From assembly GCF_029688845.1 (NCBI RefSeq), contig NZ_JARUKW010000001.1:434001-498000 (forward strand): a stretch of 64,000 nucleotides of DNA, written 5' to 3'. Positions 15,348-22,977 of the stretch are shown one piece after another. Position numbers and translations under genes: made by a program. This stretch comes from Natronococcus sp. A-GB1 (GTDB lineage: Archaea > Halobacteriota > Halobacteria > Halobacteriales > Natrialbaceae). Under the pieces are notes generated by a model that did not search any database, had not been told where the DNA came from, and saw only the letters and a list, made by a program, of their open reading frames with translations. The first letter of the stretch is position 1. Every line of letters begins with the position of its first letter.

Positions 15348-15944
15348 CTAAACGCGCTCGTAGCCGTCGGTGTCGAGGAAGTGGTGGGCCACCGTGATCG
15401 CCTGGTCGGCGTGGAGGAGTTCGGGGCCGAGCCGCAGTCGTCGCTCGGCCGCGGTCTCGAGGAACCCAGCCTCCTCGGAGGTGAAGTCCCGGTGGTCCGA
15501 GAGCACGAAGATCGGATCCTCGAGCGTTCCCGCTTCGGTAACGGGCTCGCCGTCCTCGTGGAGCTGGACGACGGTGCCCTCGTCGGCGACGGTCTCGAGG
15601 GTATCCTCGAATCCGCGGCGATAGAGTTCGACCCCGGGACTGGGTTCGGCCGGCATCGCACCGATGGCTTCCTCGCGGTGTTCGAGTGCCTTCCGGACCA
15701 GCGCGGCGGTGCTTCGCTCGTCGGGGTTCAGCCGCCGAAGCTCGCTTCCGTCGAAGGTGATCGTGAACTCGTCGCCCACGACGAGATGGACTCGGACGTC
15801 CTCGCGGATCCCGTGGGAGGTGACGAACGCCGACGTGATCGATCGACAGAGCGCATCGAGCCGACCGGCTCCGCCCGCGAGGTCGTCCAGCGAGAACGAC
15901 GGCTCGGTCGGGACCTCGTGACCGATGAGTACGAACTGGCGCAT
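15348..15944 (-). CDS. trmY: tRNA (pseudouridine(54)-N1)-methyltransferase TrmY
   Basis: The protein has 198 residues, the normal TrmY length. This SPOUT-class enzyme uses S-adenosylmethionine to methylate pseudouridine 54 of the tRNA T-loop to m1-pseudouridine, the archaeal counterpart of ribothymidine. Family motifs seen are MRQFVLIGHEVPTEPSFSLD, GRLDALCRSITSAFVTSHGI, REDVRVHLVVGDEFTITFDG and the C-terminal knot region EDPIFVLSDHRDFTSEE. Its substrate is made by Pus10, encoded 2.2 kb away at 18173. A tRNA-Pro gene follows on the same strand. Confidence 0.95.
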   Translation of the reverse strand: MRQFVLIGHEVPTEPSFSLDDLAGGAGRLDALCRSITSAFVTSHGIREDVRVHLVVGDEFTITFDGSELRRLNPDERSTAALVRKALEHREEAIGAMPAEPSPGVELYRRGFEDTLETVADEGTVVQLHEDGEPVTEAGTLEDPIFVLSDHRDFTSEEAGFLETAAERRLRLGPELLHADQAITVAHHFLDTDGYERV

Positions 15945-16106
15945 ACCGGTGGGACGTCAGCAGCGGGGATAGGGGCGACGGTTTCGGATCGCACTCGGTC
16001 GAAACGACTTCTTCGCGACCCTCTCTCACACAGTAATTTCACCAACCCGTACATTGCATACACAGGGCAAACGGTTTCACCTCAGTCAGGCGGCAGTGGG
16101 AGTGGT

Positions 16107-16286
16107 ATGTCGAAACCGCAGTCCACTGCTGGGCAGCAACGGAACCTACTCGCCATCCTCGAGGGACGGACCTGTCCGGTCTGTGAGGACGGCGAACTCG
16201 AACGCGAGGAGTACAAGGACAACGCGGCCGCGGTCTGTGACGACTGCGGTACGCCGCAGGCACAGGTCTGGCAGCCCGCGAACTGA
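16107..16286 (+). CDS. HVO_A0556-type small zinc-finger protein
   Basis: This encodes 59 residues from the ATG at 16107. Two CxxC knuckles, CPVC (about residues 23-26) and CDDC (about 44-47), surround a short acidic region (EDGELEREEYKDNAAAVC). The layout matches the haloarchaeal small zinc-ribbon family named after HVO_A0556, as I recall it. Such micro-proteins probably bind nucleic acid or protein partners. No function is proven here. It is convergent with the small membrane gene at 16313. Confidence 0.75.
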   Translation: MSKPQSTAGQQRNLLAILEGRTCPVCEDGELEREEYKDNAAAVCDDCGTPQAQVWQPAN

Positions 16287-16312
16287 AAAGGGCGTCAGCG
16301 GGGATCGACCGG

Positions 16313-16501
16313 TCACCGGGTTCGTGACCCGTCGTAGCCGTGTCCGACGATCAGGGCGAGCGCATGAACGGCGAGCAGGCCGAACAGCAGCGTCAGCGCC
16401 TGCACCGAATCGATGCCGGCGATAAACACCGGCAGGTAGACGACCGGGAGGAGGGTCCCGATCCAGAACCCGATTGCGGTGACGGTGCTCCAGGCGTACA
16501 T
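16313..16501 (-). CDS. Small two-pass membrane protein downstream of DUF7511
   Basis: This encodes 62 residues with two hydrophobic helices, about 7-27 (VTAIGFWIGTLLPVVYLPVF) and 33-53 (ALTLLFGLLAVHALALIVG), and a basic C-terminal tail. Its ATG lies three bases after the stop of the DUF7511 gene, so the two form an operon. No family is recognised. Confidence 0.65.
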   Translation of the reverse strand: MYAWSTVTAIGFWIGTLLPVVYLPVFIAGIDSVQALTLLFGLLAVHALALIVGHGYDGSRTR

Positions 16502-16504
16502 GGC

Positions 16505-16711
16505 TCAGCGCATCGACTCGAGCCTGACGAACGCGTCGTCGTAGGCCGCGATCCAGTTGGTCATCAGCTCCATCTCGGTCGCGTCCCGCGGAAACATCGC
16601 ACACTCGTTGGGACCGTCGTTGTTCTGGATCGTGACGCTGTCGAGTTCGAGATGTACGTCTATGGAGGGAGTCTGCCCGGCGTCGGGGTCGGTTGTGTTG
16701 GTGTTGGTCAT
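16505..16711 (-). CDS. DUF7511-type small haloarchaeal protein
   Basis: This encodes 68 residues. The central stretch LELDSVTIQNNDGPNECAMF, then PRDATEMELMTNWIAAYDD, matches the pattern of DUF7511 proteins as I recall them, with a conserved DGPxECxxFP core and a Thr-Trp-Ile motif. It is soluble and acidic, with unknown function. It is first in a two-gene operon with the membrane protein at 16313. A TTAAATC element on the minus strand near 16777 may be its promoter, with a leader of about 50-60 bases. Confidence 0.7.
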   Translation of the reverse strand: MTNTNTTDPDAGQTPSIDVHLELDSVTIQNNDGPNECAMFPRDATEMELMTNWIAAYDDAFVRLESMR

Positions 16712-16873
16712 AGGGAACAGGCGGCCATTGCGCCATCGACGACTACGCCGAAGCCCACTATTGTTATCGAGGATTTAATTGATCGAGCTGTCGCGGTAGC
16801 GTTCCTCTCGGACGCCTTTCATGCTCCTTAATCAGTTGCAAAAGACTGTATTGAAATCGAGAATGTACTGTAT

Positions 16874-16910
16874 CGATACCGGTTACTTTCGCTGTCGACA
16901 ACCGGTATCG
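16874..16910. terminator. 11-base-pair inverted repeat downstream of the HtrA gene
   Basis: CGATACCGGTT (16874-16884) and AACCGGTATCG (16900-16910) are perfect inverted repeats around a 15-base spacer. The element begins 40 bases past the stop of the minus-strand protease gene, so it may end that transcript. No clear T-run follows. It could instead be an operator for the DUF7511 operon. Confidence 0.4.
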
Positions 16911-16950
16911 TCGACCCTACGGACGCCGTTCGGTCCCATACTCGTTCCCT

Positions 16951-18060
16951 TCATTCGTCGGTCGGTCGCACCCCGAGCGTCAGGTCGACGGTGCTGACCT
17001 CGCCGTCACGGCGCAGTTCGACCGCGACGGTATCGCCAGGGCTGGTCTCGAGTGCGAGGACCGTCGAGAGCGCGTGGCGGTCCGGGATCGGTTCCCCGTC
17101 GATCGAGAGGATGACGTCCCCCCCGACCGGGACCGGCTCTCCGCCGCGCTCGACGGTTCGATCGGCCCCCTGGAGGGCGCTGGTCGCGGGCTCGTGGGTC
17201 GTTTCGGTGACGATGACACCCGTCGCCTCCTCGAGGTCGTTCTCCTCGGCGATCAGTCGGTCGACGGTCGCGAGCGCGATTCCGAGGAACGGGTGGTCGT
17301 ACTCGCCCTCTTCGATAAGCGCGGGGACGACCCGTCGGGAGAGCGCGGCCGAGATCGCGAAGCCGATGTTGTCGCCGCCGCCGGCGTTGACGACGCCGAC
17401 GACGTTCCCGTCGAGGTCGACCAGCGGCCCGCCGCTGTTACCGGGGTTGACCGCCGCGTCGGTCTGGACGACGTTCGGGAACGTGAACTCGCCGTGGGGT
17501 GCCGGAACGGTTCGATCGACTCCGCTGACGATCCCCGACGACATCGAGCCCTCGAGACCGTAGGGGTTGCCGATCGCGAGCACCTCCTGGCCGACGACGG
17601 GTCGCTCCTCGGCCAGCCCCAGCGCGGTCGCGCCGTCGGGAACGTGGTCGGCTTCGAGGACCGCGAGGTCGCTCTGGCGGTCGCTGCCCAACAATCGGGT
17701 ACCCGACCAGTCGCCGTTGATGTACTGGAGGTCGACCTCCTCCGCGCCGGCGACCACGTGTTCGTTCGTAACGATGTACTCGCCGTCGACGACGAACCCC
17801 GACCCCTGGCCCCGACCCTCCTCCTCGGTGTACGGGTCCTCGATGCCGAACACGCGGATCTGGGTCACCGAGTCGATGATCATCTCGTAGACGTCGGTGT
17901 AGGTCGACCCGTCCGCGCGGTTCTCCCGATCGATCCCGCTCGAGGAATCCCCCTCGATCGAGCTCTCGGTCCGCGGCTCGGCACAGCCGGCGATCAGGCC
18001 GGCGAGTCCGACGCCCGCACCCACGAGAACGCCGCGGCGGCTCGGTCGATACTGATCCAT
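16951..18060 (-). CDS. HtrA/DegP-like S1C serine protease, Tat lipoprotein
   Basis: The protein has 369 residues. The N-terminus SRRGVLVGAGVGLAGLIAGC combines a Tat twin-arginine motif with a lipobox, so the mature protease should be anchored outside the cell through a Cys. The trypsin-like domain (about 55-255) shows the catalytic His in TNEHVVAGAEE, Asp in DRQSDLAVLEAD and Ser in NPGNSGGPLVDLDG. A PDZ domain follows at about 265-360 (RGGEPVPVGGDVILSIDGE). The family degrades or refolds damaged extracytoplasmic proteins. It is divergent from pus10. Confidence 0.93.
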   Translation of the reverse strand: MDQYRPSRRGVLVGAGVGLAGLIAGCAEPRTESSIEGDSSSGIDRENRADGSTYTDVYEMIIDSVTQIRVFGIEDPYTEEEGRGQGSGFVVDGEYIVTNEHVVAGAEEVDLQYINGDWSGTRLLGSDRQSDLAVLEADHVPDGATALGLAEERPVVGQEVLAIGNPYGLEGSMSSGIVSGVDRTVPAPHGEFTFPNVVQTDAAVNPGNSGGPLVDLDGNVVGVVNAGGGDNIGFAISAALSRRVVPALIEEGEYDHPFLGIALATVDRLIAEENDLEEATGVIVTETTHEPATSALQGADRTVERGGEPVPVGGDVILSIDGEPIPDRHALSTVLALETSPGDTVAVELRRDGEVSTVDLTLGVRPTDE

Positions 18061-18172
18061 ACCGACGGGTTGTACCGGACGTATTTGAACCTCGTGGGAC
18101 AGTCCGACACGGTGACCCGCTGTAGGCGTCGAAAGGAAAACGTGTTACCCGCGGCTACCCGAGTGGGCGCAT

Positions 18173-19528
18173 ATGAGTACCGAGGACGCCCGCGCGCTGC
18201 TCGCGACGGGATCGGTCTGTGATTCCTGTCTCGGCCGTCCGTTCGCCGAGCGGAGCTTCGGGCTGACCAACGCCGAGCGGGGCCGGGCGCTGCGGACGAC
18301 GATCGCGATCGAGGACGACGACGACTTCGAGCCCGTCGAGCCCGATTCGTGCTGGGTCTGTGAGGGGTACTGCGCCACGTTCGACGCGATCGCGGAGACG
18401 ATCGTCGACGAACTCGAGGGCGTCGACTTTGCTACCTACCAGGTCGGCACCCGGGTTCCGCCGCTGGTCGAGGAGAACGAACGGCTGTTTCGCGAGGACG
18501 GGAGTCTCGAGCCCGACGTCGGCGAGTCGATGAAACGCGAGATGAACCGCGAAGTCGGTCGGCGCGTCGGCTCGAAGACGGGCGCCGAGGTCGACTTCGA
18601 TCGCCCCGACGTGCTCGCGGTCGTCGACCTCGAGGCGTTCGACCCCCTCGAGTTCGACGCGGACGACGCCGTCACGAGCCACGCAGTCGACGTCCAGATC
18701 AACCCCGCGTTCGTCTACGGCCGCTATCGCAAGCTCGAGCGAGACATCCCCCAGACGGAGTGGCCCTGCCGGGAGTGTGGCGGCAGCGGGATCCAGCTCG
18801 GCGACGACGGCGAGGAGCCCTGTGACTACTGTGGCGGCTCGGGCTACATGTACGACACCAGCGTCGAACAGGTCGTCCGTCCCCACATCGTCGAAGCGAT
18901 GGACGGCGAGGGGGGAACCTTCCACGGCGCGGGCCGCGAGGACGTCGACGCCCGGATGCTCGAGGAAGGTCGGCCGTTCGTCCTCGAGGTCAAGCGACCC
19001 CGCTTTCGGGAGCCGGACCCCGCCGACCTCGAGCGCGAGATCAACGCCGCGGCCGAGGGCGCAGTGGCAGTCGAGGGGCTGCGACTCGCGACCTACGAGA
19101 TGGTCGAACGGGTGAAAGAACACGACGCGAGCAAGCGCTACCGCGCGGACGTCGAGTTCGCCGACCCCGTCGACGAGGACGCGTTCGAGACCGTACTCGC
19201 GGAGCTCTCGGGAACCACCGTTGAGCAGTACACCCCTCAGCGCGTCGATCACCGTCGCGCGGGACTGACCCGCGAGCGCACTGTTTACGAGATCGAGGGC
19301 GACCTCGAGTCGCCCACGAACGCGGAGGTTCGCCTCCACGGCGCGGGCGGGCTCTATGTGAAGGAGCTCATCAGCAGCGACGAGGGCCGCACGGAGCCGA
19401 GTCTCGCGGGGCTGCTCGAGACCGACGCCGAGGTAACGGCCCTGGACGTCACCGGGGTCAAGGGCGAGGACGAGCCGTTCGAACTCGAGGAATTCTTCCG
19501 GGACGAGCCGCGAGTCGGCACCGAATAA
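18173..19528 (+). CDS. pus10: tRNA pseudouridine(54/55) synthase Pus10
   Basis: The protein has 451 residues. Archaeal Pus10 makes pseudouridine 54 and 55 in the tRNA T-loop. The N-terminus carries a Cys pair and a second cluster (VCDSCLGRPFAERSFGL; CWVCEGYC). The catalytic Asp is in FHGAGREDVDARML, followed by GRPFVLEVKRPRFREPD and GGLYVKELISSDEGRTEPSL. Residues about 199-224 hold two DnaJ-like CxxCxGxG motifs (CRECGGSG, CDYCGGSG), predicted to bind another zinc. TrmY, which methylates the product at position 54, is encoded nearby. A tail-to-tail gap of 12 bases separates it from the S9 peptidase gene. Confidence 0.95.
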   Translation: MSTEDARALLATGSVCDSCLGRPFAERSFGLTNAERGRALRTTIAIEDDDDFEPVEPDSCWVCEGYCATFDAIAETIVDELEGVDFATYQVGTRVPPLVEENERLFREDGSLEPDVGESMKREMNREVGRRVGSKTGAEVDFDRPDVLAVVDLEAFDPLEFDADDAVTSHAVDVQINPAFVYGRYRKLERDIPQTEWPCRECGGSGIQLGDDGEEPCDYCGGSGYMYDTSVEQVVRPHIVEAMDGEGGTFHGAGREDVDARMLEEGRPFVLEVKRPRFREPDPADLEREINAAAEGAVAVEGLRLATYEMVERVKEHDASKRYRADVEFADPVDEDAFETVLAELSGTTVEQYTPQRVDHRRAGLTRERTVYEIEGDLESPTNAEVRLHGAGGLYVKELISSDEGRTEPSLAGLLETDAEVTALDVTGVKGEDEPFELEEFFRDEPRVGTE

Positions 19529-19540
19529 TGCGCCCGTCGA

Positions 19541-21649
19541 TCAGCCATCCGTCCGATTTTTGACCTCCGGATCGTGGGTTTCGTACCACCCGAGGATCTG
19601 CTCGAGGCGATGGATCGCCCGGTCGGGGTCGCCGATGTTGTGGTGCTCGTCGGGGTAGACGATTAGTTTCGCGTCGACCCCCTGCTTGCGCGCGGCAGTG
19701 TAGAGCTGTTCGGACTGCGACGGCGGACAGCGCCAGTCCTCGCCGCCCGCCGTCACGAGCAGCGGCGTATCGATCTCGTCGGCGTCGAGGATGGCCGAGG
19801 CCGCGTCGTAGCTCTCCGGGCTCTCCCAGGGGAGGCCGAAGTCGGCCTCCATCCAGTTGTGCGTGTCGCCGGTCCCGAAATCCGCGCGCAGGTCGTAGAT
19901 GCCGTGCTCCGGCGCGGCCGCGGTCAGCAGGTCCGTCTGCGTGACGAGGTAGCCCTGTGCGACGCCGCCGTAGGAGAAGCCGTAGCCGAAGACACGATCG
20001 GGGTCGACCCAACTTCGATCGACGAGCGCTTCGACCCCCGCGACGATGTCCGCGACCTCCGCGGTTCCCCACCGGCCGCGCAGCACGTCGGCGAACTCCC
20101 GCCCGCGGGAGGTACCGCCGCGGTAGTTCGGCCGGAGAACGACGTAGCCCCGGCTCGTCAGCGCCGCGTGGGCGAAGCTGAACACCGGCTCGTCGTAGGA
20201 CAGGGGACCGCCGTGGATCGCCACCACGAGCGGGTGCGGGCCGTCCTCGAGATCGAGCCCCGGATCGTGGTAGACGACCCCGTCGATCGTCCAGTCGTCG
20301 GACTCCCACTCGAGGCGACGGACCTCTGGCATCGAGAATTCGCTGAGGAGTTCGTCGTTGACGGCCGAAAGCCGTCGAAGCGATTCTGGCGGCTCGCTCG
20401 CCTCGAGGTCGTCGACCGCGACTGCGTAGACGTCCGTCCCCTCCCGAGGGTGGGAGAACACGAGCGCGGCCCTCGAGCCGTCCTCGGCGACATCGAACGC
20501 GAGGATCGCTCGATCGTCGCCCTGGGCCTCGAAGACCCGTTCGGTCGACCCGTCGACGCCGGCGCGAGCGAGTCGCGTCCGGGCCTCGTCGCCGACGAGA
20601 ACGTACGCCGTGTCGTCGACCCAGTTGACCGTCGCCCCGCGGCCAACACCCCTGTCGAGGTCGGCCGTCAGCGACCGCGGCTCCTCGCCGTCATGAAAGT
20701 AGAGTTCGTCGGGCTTCGTCCAGTCCTCCGGGTCGCGCACGACGAAACCGAGCGTCCCGTCGTCGCGCCAGGAGGGGCGCGTACACTGCCACTCGCCATC
20801 GGTCAGCCGCCGCAGCTCCGAGCCGTCGGGCGCGATCGTGTACACGTCCCGAACCAGTGTGTCGTCGAGTCGCCCGAGTCGACACGACGTGAACACGATG
20901 CGATCGGTCGGCCCCCAGCGGGGCTCCATCCCCGTGAGGTCCTGGAACGCACCGCCGCCGTAGGCGTCGTCGAGCCGCTCGGTCTCGCCCGACTCGAGGT
21001 CGACGACGAACAGGTAGGTCGTTACGTCGTCCGTCCAGCCGGACCCGTCGACCTTGTGCTGGAGACGCGTCGTCTCGATCGGGCCGCCCCCGCGAACCCG
21101 CTTGAGGTACTCGCGCTCGGCGTCCGTCGGGTCCCGCGAGGCGATCACGAGTCGGTCGCCGCCCGGGCTCCAGTCGAACTCCGCAACACCCTCCTCACGA
21201 TCGGTCACCTGTCTGGCGTCGCCGCCTCGAGCGAGGTCGAACAGCCACACCTGCGGCTTCGGGTCGTCGTCGGCTTCGGATCCGCCCTCGTCGTTCGTCG
21301 CGTCGGTGTCTTCGTCTCCGTCCGCTGCACTCGAGTCGTCACCCTCTTCGTCCCGGTCCCGCCACCCGACCCGTCGCCCGACGTCCGCCTCCCGCGCGGC
21401 GAGAAACGCGAGTTCGTCTCCGGACGGGCTCCAGGCGGGGCTCGAGGCACCGGCGACGGTCGTCAACCGGTGTGGTTCTCTCGAGCCGTCCGTCGGGGCG
21501 ACGAACAACGAGGTGACGGCCTCGTCGGCGTCCTGGTCGTACTCGGTCGCGGCGAACGCGACCCGATCGCCGTCGGGCGAGACTGCGACGTCGGTGATCT
21601 CCGTGAGGTCGTAAAACGCTTCTAGCGGAAGCTCGGTTCGTTCGGTCAC
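19541..21649 (-). CDS. S9-family serine peptidase (acylaminoacyl-peptidase type)
   Basis: The protein has 702 residues from GTG. An N-terminal seven-bladed propeller of TolB/WD40-like repeats (DVAVSPDGDRVAFAATEYDQ; SSPAWSPSGDELAFLAARE) covers about residues 10-420. A C-terminal alpha/beta-hydrolase shows the nucleophile in GYGFSYGGVAQ, Asp in VTAGGEDWRCPPSQSEQLY and His in IVYPDEHHNIGD. Residues about 105-130 form an acidic insert typical of halophilic adaptation. It has no signal peptide, so it is probably a cytoplasmic oligopeptidase. The substrate is not known. Confidence 0.92.
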   Translation of the reverse strand: MTERTELPLEAFYDLTEITDVAVSPDGDRVAFAATEYDQDADEAVTSLFVAPTDGSREPHRLTTVAGASSPAWSPSGDELAFLAAREADVGRRVGWRDRDEEGDDSSAADGDEDTDATNDEGGSEADDDPKPQVWLFDLARGGDARQVTDREEGVAEFDWSPGGDRLVIASRDPTDAEREYLKRVRGGGPIETTRLQHKVDGSGWTDDVTTYLFVVDLESGETERLDDAYGGGAFQDLTGMEPRWGPTDRIVFTSCRLGRLDDTLVRDVYTIAPDGSELRRLTDGEWQCTRPSWRDDGTLGFVVRDPEDWTKPDELYFHDGEEPRSLTADLDRGVGRGATVNWVDDTAYVLVGDEARTRLARAGVDGSTERVFEAQGDDRAILAFDVAEDGSRAALVFSHPREGTDVYAVAVDDLEASEPPESLRRLSAVNDELLSEFSMPEVRRLEWESDDWTIDGVVYHDPGLDLEDGPHPLVVAIHGGPLSYDEPVFSFAHAALTSRGYVVLRPNYRGGTSRGREFADVLRGRWGTAEVADIVAGVEALVDRSWVDPDRVFGYGFSYGGVAQGYLVTQTDLLTAAAPEHGIYDLRADFGTGDTHNWMEADFGLPWESPESYDAASAILDADEIDTPLLVTAGGEDWRCPPSQSEQLYTAARKQGVDAKLIVYPDEHHNIGDPDRAIHRLEQILGWYETHDPEVKNRTDG

Positions 21650-21822
21650 GCCAACTACGTTTCATCGATCTATAATATGTGTTGCGGGCCCACCCGAAAC
21701 CGTCTCGCAGGAGTTGTTCGACCTTCTCGGGGGGACGACCGCGGGCGAGATGGCATCCGGGAGGAAGAATCCGGTGTTCGAACAACGAAACGGTTTAGCG
21801 GGTCGGGACGGATCGTCGAGCC

Positions 21823-22497
21823 ATGCCATTCGGCGTCGACGAGGCGGGGAAGGGGCCCGCACTGGGATCGATGTTCGCCGCGGCCGTCCACGTTCCGGAA
21901 CCCGACGCACTCCCGGATGGGATCGCGGACTCGAAGCGCCTCGCACCCGAGCGCCGCGAGGAGCTGGCCGCGACCCTGCGCGAGGACGACCGAATCGCCG
22001 TCGGCGTCAGCGAGATCACGCCTCCCCTGATCGACGATCCCGAAACCGACATGAACTCGCTGGCAGTCAGGGCCCACGCCGAGGCGATCGACGGGGTTCT
22101 CGAGGCCGCCGACCTCTCCACCGATTCATCGGCGTCCGGGCGCTGTGACGCCTGTGACACCGACGCTGATCGGTTCGCTCGGCGAGTCGCCGACGCCTGC
22201 GAGCCCGAGCGCGACCTCGAGCTCGAACTGACGGCCGCACACGGCGCCGACGACGAGGACCCGATCGTCGGCGCGGCCAGCGTCGTCGCCAAGGTGGAAC
22301 GCGATGCCTCGATGGCCGCGCTGGCCGACGAGTACGGCCCGGTCGGCAGCGGCTACCCGAGCGATCCGACCACGCGGGAGTTCCTTGAGTCCTACGTCGC
22401 CGACCACGACCAGCTGCCGCCCTTTGCCCGCGAGTCGTGGTCGACCTGTGCGGACGTCCTCGCCGACGCCAAGCAGACGGGCCTCGAGCAGTTCTGA
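21823..22497 (+). CDS. rnhB: Ribonuclease HII
   Basis: The protein has 224 residues. It cleaves the RNA strand of RNA-DNA hybrids and removes single ribonucleotides from DNA. The N-terminal active-site motif GVDEAGKGPALGSMFAAAV supplies the first Asp-Glu pair. A further Asp is in GIADSKRLAPERREEL, and the last is in GAASVVAKVERDASMAALAD. A halophile-like acidic insert with CDACDTDAD lies at about 105-115. The length fits archaeal RNase HII. A short membrane fragment follows. Confidence 0.94.
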   Translation: MPFGVDEAGKGPALGSMFAAAVHVPEPDALPDGIADSKRLAPERREELAATLREDDRIAVGVSEITPPLIDDPETDMNSLAVRAHAEAIDGVLEAADLSTDSSASGRCDACDTDADRFARRVADACEPERDLELELTAAHGADDEDPIVGAASVVAKVERDASMAALADEYGPVGSGYPSDPTTREFLESYVADHDQLPPFARESWSTCADVLADAKQTGLEQF

Positions 22498-22568
22498 TGG
22501 AACGATCCCTGTCGGCTTCATGTCGCCGTTTTATGCGCGGTCCCGACCTGCGTCGTAGCTGATACGTC

Positions 22569-22750
22569 GTGCTCGAGATCGTTTGGTTGCTCGTCCTCGC
22601 GGCCGGCGCGACGGTCGTCTTCTTCGCGATCGCCCGGACCGACATGCTGCTCTCGGAGCGGGAGGCCTGCTGTTGCTCGGCTCGTACGGGGTGTTCGTCG
22701 TCTGGCTCGTCCTCGAGAGCGTCGGGGTTCTGAACGTCGTTCCGACGTAG
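22569..22750 (+). pseudogene. Frameshifted two-helix fragment resembling the C-terminus of a Na+/Ca2+ exchanger
   Basis: From the GTG at 22569 the frame reads a membrane helix (VLEIVWLLVLAAGATVVFFA, then IARTDMLLSER). It then runs out into Cys/Ser-rich nonsense and stops. Shifting frame by one base near 22660 restores a second helix, GGLLLLGSYGVFVVWLVLES then VGVLNVVPT and a TAG at 22748-22750. The two helices look like the last two of haloarchaeal CaCA-family antiporters. A single-base deletion therefore interrupts the gene. A TATA-like GTTTTATGC precedes the start, so it may once have been a stand-alone small gene. A sequencing error is also possible. Confidence 0.5.
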
Positions 22751-22841
22751 ACTCGGTGTGACATGGTCTCGAGCGAATCCGGGTTGCGGTGGCAGGGAGC
22801 CGCCTCTTACCTGTAGAGGCGCTCCAGTTGCGAGTACACCG

Positions 22842-22946
22842 ATGCCGATCTGCACACAGTGTGACGATCCCGTGTCGTTCGACTTCGTGCGCGCCCACGG
22901 CGACGGCGAACGCGTCGACTGGTGTCCGCGCTGTCGCGACGAGTGA
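22842..22946 (+). CDS. 34-residue CxxC zinc-finger micro-protein (DUF7563-like)
   Basis: The frame from the ATG at 22842 encodes a 34-residue protein. MPICTQCDDPVSFDFVRAHG begins with one CxxC pair and the chain ends with a second, DWCPRCRDE, enough to bind one zinc. The layout resembles the DUF7563 family of haloarchaeal micro-proteins from memory. Such small zinc fingers are abundant in Haloferax and some affect stress and biofilm traits, but nothing is known for this one. Confidence 0.65.
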   Translation: MPICTQCDDPVSFDFVRAHGDGERVDWCPRCRDE

Positions 22947-22977
22947 GCAAAACGAGGCGGCGAGCGGTCGACTCGAG

